Part shown: piece by piece, positions 34,582 through 43,085 of the stretch
How positions within the stretch are numbered: position 1 is the first letter of the stretch
How the letters are laid out: every line of letters begins with the position of its first letter
Assembly (NCBI GenBank): GCA_965651905.1
Contig: CBFGUG010000016.1
Span: forward strand, 53,587 to 117,586
Source of the DNA: SZUA-265 sp965651905
GTDB lineage: Bacteria; Myxococcota_A; Polyangia; Polyangiales; Polyangiaceae
DNA length: 64,000 bases
Direction: 5' to 3'
Translations under genes and position numbers: made by a program
The notes under the pieces: generated by a model
What the model saw: only the letters and a program-made list of their open reading frames with translations
Told to the model about the DNA's origin: nothing
Databases searched by the model: none

Positions 34582-35775
34582 ATGACGAAAAAGACGGCAA
34601 CCAAAAAGACGGCAACCAAAAAGACGGCAACCAAAAAGACGGCAACCAAAAAGACGGCAACCAAGAAGACGGCAAGACTCCCTGCCTCGAAGAAAAGAGC
34701 GGACGCAAACGAGGCCCGTGGCACGTTTCGTCTCAAGGGACGCGTCGTTCCAGCGGGGAGCACTTCCGGCGTTCCCGAGCTTCGAGTGGAGGCGTGGGAC
34801 AAGGACCTGATCTGCAGCGACCTGATCGGGAGCAAGGCCACCGACAGCAAGGGTCGTTTCGAGATGAGCTTCACGTCCGAGTATTTCGCTGAGTTGTTCG
34901 CGGATCGGAACCCGGACCTGTTCTTCCGGGTCTATTCAGGTACCGAGCTGCTGGTGAGCACGGAGGACTCGGTGTTGTGGAACGTCCGGTCCGGGGATAC
35001 ATCCGTGGTCATCAAAGTACCCGAAGTCGCCACCCCGGCAAGGGCGCGCAATCGGTTCAGTGAGAGCAACGAGAAACTCCGCATGATCTGCGGAGAGAGC
35101 CCGGATGAGGACACGCTCGCCGCGACCCGCACGTTCTTCCGGCGTCTGGGCGCCCCGCACCTGTACGAGGAGAGAGTCCTGCCGATACTCCAAGGTCGAG
35201 ACTGCTGGATGTTCGCCGCAGTCGAGGATCGCCCCTGGCCGCCATGGGGCCTCGGCGCCCAACAGATTCGAGCGCTGTGTGTTTGCCGTCGTACAGGGGC
35301 TGCGGGGATCGGCCTGAGTCCGGTGTTCGTCGCCGATGAACACGTCAGCAACATCGGACTGAGCGCAGCCATACTACGTGAAGCACTGACATTCTTCGCC
35401 GAGAAGAACGAAACGGTAAACTTCGCGGCGATCGAGGGCTCTGCATTCGCTGCTCCTGCGCTCCGCGCACACTCGTTCGTCAGTACTGGCGACATCTTCC
35501 TGACGGAGCCCGCGCGGTACGACATCTACTCGGCGAATCCTGCAAAGGTCCTACGGAGCCTTGGTCTGAAAGGGATCTCGACTCTGGATCTGCTCACGTA
35601 CGACGTCGACTGGGACACGCTAGCCCGCAACGCACTCTTCTTCTCGGCCCTTCAGCTCGCGACGCAGCCGTTCATTCGCGACCACCTCGATCGGTTGCGC
35701 ACACCAGACATAAACGTACTGGATTGGCTGGGGTTCGACATCGCGGCGCTTCCGCCAGGCGGCGTCTATTCCTGA
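34582..35775 (+). CDS. Lys-repeat protein with transthyretin-like and GNAT-like regions
   Basis: The 397-residue product begins with six TKKTA repeats, a histone-H1-like basic tail. Next comes a beta-domain (FRLKGRVVPAGSTSGVPELR, then AWDKDLICSDLIGSKATDSK, then DLFFRVYSGTELLVSTEDS) like transthyretin/carboxypeptidase regulatory-type domains. The C-terminal half (ALCVCRRTGAAGIGLSPVFV, then LREALTFFAEKNETVNFAAI) resembles a GNAT acyltransferase but is too diverged to be sure. ATG 34582 has AGAGGAAA at the right spacing, 11 bases after the glycosyltransferase stop. The basic tail implies binding to DNA or to an acidic polymer. Confidence 0.6.
   Translation: MTKKTATKKTATKKTATKKTATKKTATKKTARLPASKKRADANEARGTFRLKGRVVPAGSTSGVPELRVEAWDKDLICSDLIGSKATDSKGRFEMSFTSEYFAELFADRNPDLFFRVYSGTELLVSTEDSVLWNVRSGDTSVVIKVPEVATPARARNRFSESNEKLRMICGESPDEDTLAATRTFFRRLGAPHLYEERVLPILQGRDCWMFAAVEDRPWPPWGLGAQQIRALCVCRRTGAAGIGLSPVFVADEHVSNIGLSAAILREALTFFAEKNETVNFAAIEGSAFAAPALRAHSFVSTGDIFLTEPARYDIYSANPAKVLRSLGLKGISTLDLLTYDVDWDTLARNALFFSALQLATQPFIRDHLDRLRTPDINVLDWLGFDIAALPPGGVYS
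34585..34674 (+). repeat. Six tandem 15-bp repeats encoding TKKTA
   Basis: The unit ACCAAAAAGACGGCA is repeated six times with minor changes in the first and last copies. Such a pure in-frame repeat can change copy number by slippage without breaking the frame. Confidence 0.9.
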
Positions 35776-35808
35776 ATCTCGCCGCGAAACTGCAAGCCAA
35801 ACCTGACG

Positions 35809-36546
35809 ATGTCGGCAACCTGCGACATTCTGATTCGCTCATACTACAAGGACTTCGACTGGCTCGAGCTCTGCGTGAGGGCTATCCGCAAGTACTGCAG
35901 TGGGTTTCGCGACGTCGTGCTGGTGGTTCCGGAATCCAGCCGAGAGCGTTTGATGAAACGATCGATTGCGGTAGATCGGACGTTCTACTGTCGCGACTAT
36001 GCGGATGATTACCTCGGGCAGCAGGTTACCAAGCTGCTCGCCGATACGTTCAGCGACGCGGACTTCGTGTCCCATGTCGACTCAGACTCGATGTTCGTTC
36101 GACCAACCGCTGCTTCCGAGCTGTTCGACGCTGATCGATGCCACATCCACATGACTCGGTACGACAGGCTGACGCGGCGTTGGTGGCAGACGACTACGGA
36201 ACGATTCCTGTGTCAGCCGGTCGCTTTCGACTTCATGCGTAGGCAACCGCAGACCTACCCTCGATGGCTCTACGCCGAACTCCGTGAGTTCGCGCAGCGC
36301 GTTCACCACGTCGAGCTGTCCGAGTACGTGTTGGCTCAGCCACGACAAGGCTTTTCCGAGTTCAACGCGCTCGGCGCGTACGCGCACCACTACCACCGCG
36401 ACCGCTTCGTCTGGCTGGAGGACTCCGAGTGTGCTCCGCACTGCAAGAGCTACTGGAGCTGGGGCGGGGTCGCAGCGGCTCGTAGCGAGATCGTCGCGCG
36501 GCTAGCAGCTGACGACCTGGGCTCCATGACTACTCGTACCAACTGA
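35809..36546 (+). CDS. DUF6492-type glycosyltransferase-like protein
   Basis: The 245-residue product starts with CDILIRSYYKDFDWLELCVR and has a metal-binding DSD (FVSHVDSDSMFVRPTAASEL), a dialect of GT-A enzymes grouped as DUF6492, which occur in capsule and lipopolysaccharide loci. The middle contains acceptor-like motifs WLYAELREFAQRVHHVELSE and a His/Asp-rich region. It starts 33 bases after the Lys-repeat gene. Its end overlaps the convergent oxygenase gene by 17 bases. It likely acts with the first glycosyltransferase on one glycan. Confidence 0.75.
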   Translation: MSATCDILIRSYYKDFDWLELCVRAIRKYCSGFRDVVLVVPESSRERLMKRSIAVDRTFYCRDYADDYLGQQVTKLLADTFSDADFVSHVDSDSMFVRPTAASELFDADRCHIHMTRYDRLTRRWWQTTTERFLCQPVAFDFMRRQPQTYPRWLYAELREFAQRVHHVELSEYVLAQPRQGFSEFNALGAYAHHYHRDRFVWLEDSECAPHCKSYWSWGGVAAARSEIVARLAADDLGSMTTRTN

Positions 36547-37123
36547 CTACGGTACGACGTGTGCCATGAGTCACGGGGAACACGTCGTGATAGATGTGTG
36601 AGGGGAACGCAACCAACAGGCCCTGTCGGCCATGAATGACCGTTCGGCAGTTGTCCCATGTCGGGGTACTGCTCAGGCGGTACAGGTTGAGGTTACCCCC
36701 GCAATAACCGACATCGTCAGGTCGCGAGGAGTGAGTGTTCAAGAATACCACCACCGATACCTTTCGTCGGCGAACGTGCTCGGGAGACCCAGTACCAGCA
36801 TCATTGTCGCGATGCACCTTGAAGTGGTCGCCCTTGCCGTAGATGAGCACTGTCGGTGGCTGACAGCGTGTCAGCGTCACACCAAACTGCCGCTCCAAAC
36901 TAGGCATCACCGACCCGAAACGCTCGACGAGATGAGCTAGCATTGGTGCGGGCACCGTGCGCGCGCGCATGGCCCTACGCATCCTCGGCTCCACGACTGA
37001 CGCGGTCCCGCGCAGGACAGGCGCTGGCTCCTGTGGGCCACTGGTAACCGCATCGACCAGCTGACCGCAGAATTCTTCGTCCAAAAACTGCTCGAGCATG
37101 AATGGTTGGGTTTCAGCGGTCAC
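36530..37123 (-). CDS. 2-oxoglutarate/Fe(II)-dependent oxygenase (prolyl-4-hydroxylase-like)
   Basis: The 197-residue product has the double-stranded beta-helix iron facial triad: HRD within DHFKVHRDNDAGTGSPE (His and Asp) and the distal His in PSHIYHDVFPVTHGTRRTVV, with the nearby Arg for 2-oxoglutarate. The start FMLEQFLDEEFCGQLVDAVT is the usual N-terminal helix. Members hydroxylate proteins or small molecules. The frame begins with GTG 37123, and ATG 37099 is an alternative. It is convergent with the DUF6492 gene, so it is separately regulated; the substrate is unknown. Confidence 0.85.
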   Translation of the reverse strand: MTAETQPFMLEQFLDEEFCGQLVDAVTSGPQEPAPVLRGTASVVEPRMRRAMRARTVPAPMLAHLVERFGSVMPSLERQFGVTLTRCQPPTVLIYGKGDHFKVHRDNDAGTGSPEHVRRRKVSVVVFLNTHSSRPDDVGYCGGNLNLYRLSSTPTWDNCRTVIHGRQGLLVAFPSHIYHDVFPVTHGTRRTVVSWYE

Positions 37124-37204
37124 GCGACGAATCCGTAGCTAGCCAGTCTGACCGAATCGTGCGGCGTGACGGCCATCGCTGTCAAGCGCGACTCCTCGAG
37201 CATT

Positions 37205-37295
37205 GCTCATCAAGGAACGCGCGAGCCTCGCGTCTGCATCGACACGCTGATCGCGTCCCCGTCCTTCGCCAGCTGGCGTCAGGGCGCGTCGCGTG
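37205..37295 (+). pseudogene. Internal scrap of the HerA/FtsK-like ATPase gene
   Basis: About 85 bases (TCAAGGAACGCGCGAGCCTC and onward) match the stretch around 25586-25670 of the intact ATPase gene with a few differences. The flanks do not match. It is a third trace of this gene, directly upstream of an IS91 transposase remnant. Confidence 0.8.
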
Positions 37296-37658
37296 CGTTC
37301 ACCTGCGGGCAACGACACGATGTGCTCTCGAATCTGTCGCAGGTGGTGAGGCACATCCGTGGGGCAGAACGAGGAGGTGCGGTGGCCAAACCGGCTGGTG
37401 GTCGGTGGAATTGGCTTTCCCCACCCTCGCCAACTACTCGAGTGATGAGGATCCTTGCGAAGTGCCTCCGGGCAGACGATTCGCTTTGGGTGGCGACTGG
37501 CCGAGCATGCCGCTACGCATCGCCCGAATGCCCACAGCGCTCGTTGCGACGGCTACGAGAGGCGTCGTCCGGAACAGACAGTGTTGTATCAGACGATCGC
37601 GGGGCACTGGCCTGCGTTCCGCGAGAGGATGGAAGAGGGCGGCGGACTGCCGCAGTTC

Positions 37659-37707
37659 ACTGGCCGCCTTCGGCGCCTCGGCTCGCAGGAACTCGCCGAT
37701 CATCAGC
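37659..37707. repeat. 49-bp insert in IS91 remnant copy 2 (first)
   Basis: It starts ACTGGCCGCCTTCGGCGCCT and ends CATCAGC, at exactly the same place in the transposase as the 102-bp insert of copy 1. It looks like an internally deleted version lacking the hairpin. Confidence 0.65.
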
Positions 37708-37800
37708 GAGTTTGAAGATTACCTCGATTGTGGACGGCTCGAGGCCGGCTGCCTCTTGCTCGAGTGTCGCAGCTGTTGGTACTCGCAGCTCGTCGCGTTC

Positions 37801-37846
37801 ACTGGCCGACTTCGGCGCCTCGCGTGGACCTTGTCCATTCCGGTTC
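37801..37846. repeat. 46-bp insert in IS91 remnant copy 2 (second)
   Basis: It starts ACTGGCCGACTTCGGCGCCT and contains GTGGACCTTGTCCATTCCGG, both parts of the 102-bp insert at 31739. It splits the codons for LVAF and SCKRRG, a second position in the same gene. Confidence 0.65.
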
Positions 37847-38208
37847 AGTTGCAAGCGTCGTGGGTGCTTTCTGGCTTTCCTCCTAGGAGAATGACGGATC
37901 CGCCGACAACTCGTCGTGAAAGGAGAACACGCCTGCTCACGCACGAGCTTTCCGCCGTGAAAGGCCGAACAGCGTCGAAAAGAAGGCGGTACCCCTAAAG
38001 TTCACGCGACGCACGGCCGAGTTGTAATTGACAAGTTAGCGTTTGGCAGGTCAACCCATGTTTCCTAAATGTAACAACGCGACCAACAGGGAGCACCTGA
38101 CGCTTGCTACAGCTGCGGGGATCGCAGGTGGTCTTGGAGATACTCCCAGGTCCTACCAGTTGTGCGAGTGTCCGCGTCTGCAGTACACAGCCGTGTGGAG
38201 GGAATGAG

Positions 38209-39831
38209 ATGTTAGCAACGGAACAGGAAGCCGCTCGTCTGAGCGCGTCGAGTGGACTACGTCCCAAGGTAGAAGCAGTTGGGGTCCTAGGGGACGCTCC
38301 GCTGGCGCTAGACACGTTTGCCAACATCGCACGCTCGGCCGGTGCTGACTTGAGCTTGTCCGGGCCTGCGCGGTTGCGCATGGCTGCGTCGAACGAGTAC
38401 TTCACACGACATCTCGACACTCGCGTCCCCGTCTACGGACTCAACACGCAGTTCGGCGACCAGGTCACACTGCTCGACAAGCACTTGGATGACTACGAGA
38501 CGGACAACTACAGCGAGTCCATCGTGGCGCGGCAGTACGACCTAGTGCGCTCTCACAACTGTGGGATGGGGGAGATGGTCCCACGCGAAATAGTCCGGGG
38601 TGCGATGATCCTCCGAGCTCAGTGTCTGTCTCGTGGCTTCTCGGGTGTGAGGCCAGAGGTCGTGGACGCCTACCTGGGTATGTTACAGCACGATGTTGTC
38701 CCCTCGTGTTTCCGTTATGGGTCCATCGGCGCTAGCGGTGACCTGGTGCCGCTGGCGACCATCGCTGCGGCCGTCATCGGCGAGGACGTGAACGTACGTT
38801 ACCAGGGCGAGCTCATTCCCGCTCGTCAAGCGTTGCAGCTCGCTGGCCTGCGACCGCTCGAGTTACGAGGGCGCGAGGGGTTGGCGATGATCAACGGAAC
38901 CTCTTTCATGACGAGCATCGCCGCGCTCGCATTGTCCGATCTGGTTCGCGTGTTCGACCAGATACTGGAAGCTACGGCCATCGCGACCGAAGCCCTGCAC
39001 ACCATTTGGGAGGGTTACGACCCGCTCGTTCACGATCTCAAAGGCCACCGCGGCCAAAGCGAAGTCGCTCGCCGGATGCAAGCGTTCTGGCAAGGGAGCC
39101 AGCTCATTCGTGGGCTCGGCACCGCACGCGTCGACGGCGTGCGCGAGCTGGGCGTGCAAGATTACTATTCGTTGCGCTCTGTCGCGCACGGCTTCGGGGT
39201 GTTCCACGAAAACCTCGGTCGGGCGCGCGAGTGGATCGAATCGGAGATGTTCTCCGTCAACGACAACCCGATCGTGTCCCACGAGCATGACGCTGTGCTG
39301 CACACCGCCAACTTCATGGGCTATTACGTCAGTAGCGCCTGTGACATGCTGCGGGGGGACATCGCGCAGTCGGCAACCTGGCTGCACGCGGTGCTGGCCA
39401 ACCTGGTTCATCCGAGAAAGAATCGTGGCCTACCTACGAACCTCATCGAAAGCCCGGAGACTTACAGCGGCTTTCGTCCGCTGCAGATTCTAGCCGCGTC
39501 TTTGGCCGTTCAATGCAGAAAGCTAGGCCAAAGCCACGCCTCGTTCGTGTTGCCGACGGAGGGTGATAATCAAGACGTGAACAGTCTGGGAACTCACGCG
39601 GCCTTCGACTTGCGCGCCTCCACGGAGCTGCTCGAGCAGCTGGGTGCCGTGCTGCTCATGGCGGGGTGCCAGGCGCTCGATCTGCGCGGTGTCGAACGGG
39701 CGAGCAAGTCTGCACAGGCGATCCACGGAGCGTACCGAAAAGTGGTGCCCTTCCTACGCGAAGACCGGCTGGTCCACGAAGACTTGGTCAAGACCGTACA
39801 ATTCCTTCGCGAAAACCCATCCATGCGCTAG
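38209..39831 (+). CDS. Aromatic amino-acid ammonia-lyase (MIO family; probably tyrosine type)
   Basis: The 540-residue product has the MIO-forming Ala175-Ser176-Gly177 in YGSIGASGDLVPLA, the catalytic tyrosine in VYGLNTQFG (Tyr76), an NGTSFMTSIAAL helix, QDYYSLR and FSVNDNPIV, all standard for histidine/phenylalanine/tyrosine lyases. The substrate-selection pair is Ser115-His116 (DLVRSHNCG), as in histidine lyases and tyrosine aminomutases, and unlike the Phe-Leu of phenylalanine lyases. Because a phenolic acid decarboxylase gene follows, tyrosine to p-coumarate is the most likely reaction; an aminomutase is possible. ATG 38209 has GGAGGGAA nearby. It is an isolated two-gene unit in a rearranged region. 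Confidence 0.88.
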   Translation: MLATEQEAARLSASSGLRPKVEAVGVLGDAPLALDTFANIARSAGADLSLSGPARLRMAASNEYFTRHLDTRVPVYGLNTQFGDQVTLLDKHLDDYETDNYSESIVARQYDLVRSHNCGMGEMVPREIVRGAMILRAQCLSRGFSGVRPEVVDAYLGMLQHDVVPSCFRYGSIGASGDLVPLATIAAAVIGEDVNVRYQGELIPARQALQLAGLRPLELRGREGLAMINGTSFMTSIAALALSDLVRVFDQILEATAIATEALHTIWEGYDPLVHDLKGHRGQSEVARRMQAFWQGSQLIRGLGTARVDGVRELGVQDYYSLRSVAHGFGVFHENLGRAREWIESEMFSVNDNPIVSHEHDAVLHTANFMGYYVSSACDMLRGDIAQSATWLHAVLANLVHPRKNRGLPTNLIESPETYSGFRPLQILAASLAVQCRKLGQSHASFVLPTEGDNQDVNSLGTHAAFDLRASTELLEQLGAVLLMAGCQALDLRGVERASKSAQAIHGAYRKVVPFLREDRLVHEDLVKTVQFLRENPSMR

Positions 39832-39907
39832 TGGTTCGAGCGGCCCATGGCGTTGGACCGTTTAGAACTGTCGAAAAAGCGGAGTAGTTGCGTTAGAAGA
39901 GGGCGAG

Positions 39908-40417
39908 ATGGAAAGCGCAGAGCGACAGGGTCAGCTCCAAGGGCTGTTGGGCAAGCACTTCATCTACACCTACGAGAGTGGGTGGCAGTACGAGATCTAC
40001 ATTCGAAACGCCACGACGTTCAGCTACCGCATTCACAGCGGAATGGTGGCTGGTCGCTGGGTAACGGATCAGGCAGTGCACATCCTGGAAATCGGCGACG
40101 ATGTCTACAAGCTCTTCTGGGACGAGCCGACGGGAACCAACGTCTGCGTCACGATCAACATTCGGCGCCGGCAAATTCACGGGGCTATCGTGTTTCCCCG
40201 ATGGGTTGCCGACTCACCCGAGAAAACCGTCTGCTACCAGAACGAGCACCTCGATCAAATGTTGCGCTACCGCGACGCGGGGCCGACGTACCCCAAGTTG
40301 GTCGTCGACAAGATGGCAGTCATCACCTTCATGGAAGACTGCGGGCCAGATAGGACGGACGTGATCAACTGCCCTCCGTCGGAACTTCCGCCCGGCTACA
40401 CCAGCCGCACGAACTGA
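39908..40417 (+). CDS. padC: Phenolic acid decarboxylase
   Basis: The 169-residue product matches PadC throughout: HFIYTYESGWQYEIYIRN, SYRIHSGMVAGRWVTDQ, a WDEPTGTNVCVTI strand and FPRWVADSPEKTVCYQNEHL, then TYPKLVV. The residues known to bind the substrate carboxylate and phenol are present: Tyr20, Tyr22, Arg50 and Glu73 (Tyr18, Tyr20, Arg48 and Glu71 in the Lactobacillus plantarum enzyme). PadC converts p-coumarate, ferulate or caffeate to 4-vinylphenols without cofactor, usually for detoxification. Here it follows an aromatic lyase by 76 bases with GAGGGCGAG before its ATG, so it probably acts on that lyase's product. Confidence 0.93.
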   Translation: MESAERQGQLQGLLGKHFIYTYESGWQYEIYIRNATTFSYRIHSGMVAGRWVTDQAVHILEIGDDVYKLFWDEPTGTNVCVTINIRRRQIHGAIVFPRWVADSPEKTVCYQNEHLDQMLRYRDAGPTYPKLVVDKMAVITFMEDCGPDRTDVINCPPSELPPGYTSRTN

Positions 40418-40430
40418 CCGCAGCCTCGAC

Positions 40431-40454
40431 CGACGGAGCTGGCGCGCTCCGTCG
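40431..40454. terminator. Bidirectional hairpin between padC and the roadblock operon
   Basis: CGACGGAGC and GCTCCGTCG form a perfect 9-bp stem with a 6-base loop in the 49-bp gap between convergent genes. No strong T-run follows in either direction. Confidence 0.6.
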
Positions 40455-40466
40455 AAGGGTTTGGGC

Positions 40467-40853
40467 TCAGTGTCCCGACTCTTCGCCCATGCCAGCGGCC
40501 ACTTGCTCGAGCATCCGAGGAATCGCGACCGAAATGAGCAAGCCGAGGTTCGCTCGGCGGTTGTCGACCAGCATGCCTTGGAGCAGCCGCCCGTGGTTGA
40601 GCACGACTGCCGTGTGATTGTCGGCCATATCGAGCAAGTAGTAGCGGGCGAGTGGGGGGAATTCTGCGTCCGTCAGCGCGGACGAGAGCTCAGCAGTGAT
40701 GCGAGTGAACAGCGCAACTGCCACGGGCTGTTGATTGAACCCCGCGACTGAGAGACCAGCGTCACGATCCCAGATGTCGGTCGCGATGAGGCCATCGCGC
40801 AGGACGCGCCGAAGATCTTGGACCGCCTCTTCAAGGGCCTTGTTGTCTATCAT
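40467..40853 (-). CDS. Roadblock/LC7-like protein (second)
   Basis: The 128-residue product starts MIDNKALEEAVQDLRRVLRD and continues GLIATDIWDRDAGLSVAGFN, then TRITAELSSAL, then PPLARYYLLDM and HTAVVLNHGRLLQGMLVDNR and LGLLISVAIPRMLEQV. This follows the alpha-beta-beta-beta-alpha-beta-beta-alpha order of roadblock/LC7 domains, which act as GTPase-activating or scaffold subunits (MglB in myxobacterial polarity). It is the last gene of a five-gene operon with a ParA ATPase and a second roadblock-like protein. No GTPase gene is present, so a partner other than MglA is likely. Confidence 0.7.
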   Translation of the reverse strand: MIDNKALEEAVQDLRRVLRDGLIATDIWDRDAGLSVAGFNQQPVAVALFTRITAELSSALTDAEFPPLARYYLLDMADNHTAVVLNHGRLLQGMLVDNRRANLGLLISVAIPRMLEQVAAGMGEESGH

Positions 40854-40881
40854 TTCGTTCTCTCTATCTGTGCCATGGGTG

Positions 40882-41448
40882 TCAAATGTCCTTCACTGTC
40901 AGCTTCAATGCTTCGCGGAGCACGCCCAGCGTCTTGGTCGGCAGGGGTTCGGCGCCGACCAGCCCGAGGCAGAACCCGCCGCGTGAAGTCGACGCCTCTA
41001 CCCAAGACATCATGTTCTCTCCCAGCGACAGGGCTCCAGCGGTACCGTCCACCCCAGGGATCGTGCGGATGCGCACGAGCGAAGACAGCAACGGACCCAC
41101 GAGCGCGACGTGCGCTTCCGAAATGCCGTGAGCCGCAAGTGTCAGCCCATTGTGATCAGCCACGAACGCTCCGCTGCAGGGCTGATGGTCCAATGCCCAG
41201 GCGACGAGCGTGTCGAGCCGGTCCGACGGGTTGTCGGACGTTTGCTTGAGCGGCGGCGTGTCGGGAACGGCCGCGGGCGGCGGGCGTGTGGTCAAGCCCG
41301 CTGGTTGCCCTGCGCGCGCTACGGGCGGCGCCACGACCACAGCTCCGCCAACGCCGAATGCCATGGGCTGCACGGGCCCCGATACTTGGCGAAGGAGTAG
41401 GGCTACGTGGTCAGGCTCGATCCACGAGACGAATCGGTTCTTCATCAC
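40882..41448 (-). CDS. Roadblock/LC7-like protein with N-terminal extension (first)
   Basis: The 188-residue product has about 60 residues of Pro/Val/Ala-rich extension, then a roadblock-like domain: LDTLVAWALDHQPCSGAFVA, then DHNGLTLAAHGISEAHVALV, and a closing helix KTLGVLREALKLTV. It overlaps the ParA gene by 38 bases, an unusually long overlap that implies coupled translation. The domain resembles the other roadblock-like protein of the operon only in fold, so the two may form a heterodimer. Confidence in the fold is moderate. Confidence 0.6.
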   Translation of the reverse strand: MMKNRFVSWIEPDHVALLLRQVSGPVQPMAFGVGGAVVVAPPVARAGQPAGLTTRPPPAAVPDTPPLKQTSDNPSDRLDTLVAWALDHQPCSGAFVADHNGLTLAAHGISEAHVALVGPLLSSLVRIRTIPGVDGTAGALSLGENMMSWVEASTSRGGFCLGLVGAEPLPTKTLGVLREALKLTVKDI

Positions 41449-42220
41449 CTTCTCCTTGTAGGATGCCCAGACGCGACTCCAACTCTGCCACCAGACTGTC
41501 GAACACCGCCGAAACGGCGGGAGGACGACGGCTCAATAGTCCCAGTGGTACCCCAGCCCGACTAGCTTGCAGAAAGGCAGGGTCTCGAGGGATCGACGTT
41601 TCGAAAACGAGGCGATCGTAGAGCGCCCACAGCTCCTCGAGCGAGGCCAGCACGACGGAGTCCCGAAACGTGCTCATGCTGGACAAAACGCCGGTCAACG
41701 AGCAGGGACTACCGTTGTGTCGGAGCCTCGCCAGCAGTTCCATCAGACGAGGCAGCGAGCGAAGCGCAAGCGGCTCGCACTGAACGACCGCGACCACGCT
41801 CTCCGTCGTGTCGAGCACCAAGCGAGTCATGCCGCCCACTCCAGCAGGAGTGTCGAAGATCACGAGGTCGTATTTGCCTTCCGCCTGCTCGACGCAGCGT
41901 TGGATGACTCGAGTTTCCCGAGCTTGTGCGGCGAAAGCATCGATGTCGAAGCTATCTACCTTGCCCGAAGGCAGCAGATGAAGCTCGGGCAGTCTGGTTT
42001 CGACGGCCGGTGGCAGTGGTGCGTCTCGACTGGCGATTCCCGCAGCGAGACCCGGGTGTTCACCGATGCCGTCTACAGACGATGCGATCGCGCCCTGCGG
42101 ATCGGTGTCGACCAGTAACGTGCGGAGCCCTCGTCGTGCGAAAGAGTACGCCGAGTTGAGCGCGCACGTCGTTTTGCCCACGCCTCCCTTGAAGCTTACG
42201 AATGCGATAGTTCTAGTCAT
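41411..42220 (-). CDS. ParA/MinD-family ATPase
   Basis: The 269-residue product starts with a deviant Walker A (FKGGVGKTTCALNSAYSFAR; signature Lys11 and catalytic Lys16), has LLVDTDPQGA as the switch I-like Walker A-prime motif and DLVIFDTPAGVGGMTRL as Walker B. ParA ATPases form nucleotide-dependent dimers that position plasmids, chromosomes or protein machines. The closing part (ELWALYDRLVFETSIPRDPA) is the typical family end. No ParB gene is near, so a cargo-positioning role with the roadblock-like proteins as regulators is an inference. It overlaps the gene upstream by 8 bases. Confidence 0.9.
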   Translation of the reverse strand: MTRTIAFVSFKGGVGKTTCALNSAYSFARRGLRTLLVDTDPQGAIASSVDGIGEHPGLAAGIASRDAPLPPAVETRLPELHLLPSGKVDSFDIDAFAAQARETRVIQRCVEQAEGKYDLVIFDTPAGVGGMTRLVLDTTESVVAVVQCEPLALRSLPRLMELLARLRHNGSPCSLTGVLSSMSTFRDSVVLASLEELWALYDRLVFETSIPRDPAFLQASRAGVPLGLLSRRPPAVSAVFDSLVAELESRLGILQGEGDEEPIRLVDRA

Positions 42221-43085
42221 TGGGATACCCGAGCGAGTTCAGCTGCGCTAGGTTTGCCCGCACCAGTTGCGAGCTTGGGTCGTGTTCCGCAAGACGCACC
42301 AAGGTCCTGGTCGCCTCGTTGTAGTCGCGCTGCGTGAGTTGCTGCCTTGCTTGTCTTACAAGCTCTGCGATGTCCGTGTCTTGTTTTCGGACCTCTTCCC
42401 GAACCGGTTGGTGGTCCAACGCCGATAGCGGAGGAGGAATACTCACCTTACCCTCGTCGATGAGACGCAGCGCGTCGATGATCAGCTCGTCGTAGCCGCC
42501 AAAGAGCGTGCGTTCCTTGGTGAACGCTTGGCCCGGCGAGGTGCGAGCTCGCATACTCGGGTACATCAGACGAACGAAAGCCGCTTCTCCTACCCCGAGG
42601 CTATCGAAAGCCGTCCACAACTGGCCATCGCGAATTTCTATGATCCCAACGTCCGCGTCGTCGCGGGTGATCACGAGGACTTGAGATTCACCCGACATGC
42701 ACAACATCTGAATCAGACTCGCTGGCTGGAACGTCGTCTGGTCCTTGGTCCGCTCCGCCGAGTGAGCCAACAGGACGAGGGTCTCCGCCTGGACCGGGTG
42801 TCGAAGCCGTGACGCCCCTTCGGGGACGTTCTCCGCTTCGTCGTCTGTCGTCACCACGGCGAGCCTGGGCGTTCGGGTGGGCAGCACGTCGAGCGCGTCA
42901 TCGGGCGCGCCGGGGAGCGACGGGTGATAGACGATCAGCCCAACCTCGCAGCCGCTCTCCAGCACCTGCACCAGCTCTTGCCAGTTGCTCGCGCCGAGCG
43001 CTCCCAATGGCGATTGGCTGGCGATGATGCCGACGCACCGAGCGCGCTCGCCAGAGTCCGAGTCAGCGACGATTGCTACGCTCAT
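42213..43085 (-). CDS. Receiver-like and DUF4388 domain protein
   Basis: The 290-residue product starts with a receiver-like fold (VAIVADSDSGERARCVGIIA, then VLESGCEVGLIVYHPSLPGA, then TPRLAVVTTDDE) without a clear phospho-acceptor Asp. A DUF4388 (PATAN-like) domain follows at about 115-200 (TTFQPASLIQMLCMSGESQV, then GIIEIRDGQLWTAFDSLGVG, then AFVRLMY). The C-terminal region has helical TPR-like repeats. DUF4388 domains link receivers to other outputs in myxobacteria and cyanobacteria. Its ATG overlaps the TPR gene stop (43082-43085), and its end overlaps the ParA start. Confidence 0.8.
   Translation of the reverse strand: MSVAIVADSDSGERARCVGIIASQSPLGALGASNWQELVQVLESGCEVGLIVYHPSLPGAPDDALDVLPTRTPRLAVVTTDDEAENVPEGASRLRHPVQAETLVLLAHSAERTKDQTTFQPASLIQMLCMSGESQVLVITRDDADVGIIEIRDGQLWTAFDSLGVGEAAFVRLMYPSMRARTSPGQAFTKERTLFGGYDELIIDALRLIDEGKVSIPPPLSALDHQPVREEVRKQDTDIAELVRQARQQLTQRDYNEATRTLVRLAEHDPSSQLVRANLAQLNSLGYPND

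Larger units (their letters stand above)
37430..37880 (+). pseudogene. IS91-family transposase remnant, N-terminal part (copy 2)
   Basis: The stretch encodes, across frames, CDGYERRRPEQTVLYQTIAG then HWPAFRERMEEGGGLPQF; after a 49-bp insert FEDYLDCGRLEAGCLLLECR then SCWYSQLVAF; and after a 46-bp insert SCKRRGC. It is similar to copy 1 (31.5 kb) throughout, including about 110 bp before the coding part. It stops before the catalytic domain. Confidence 0.8.
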
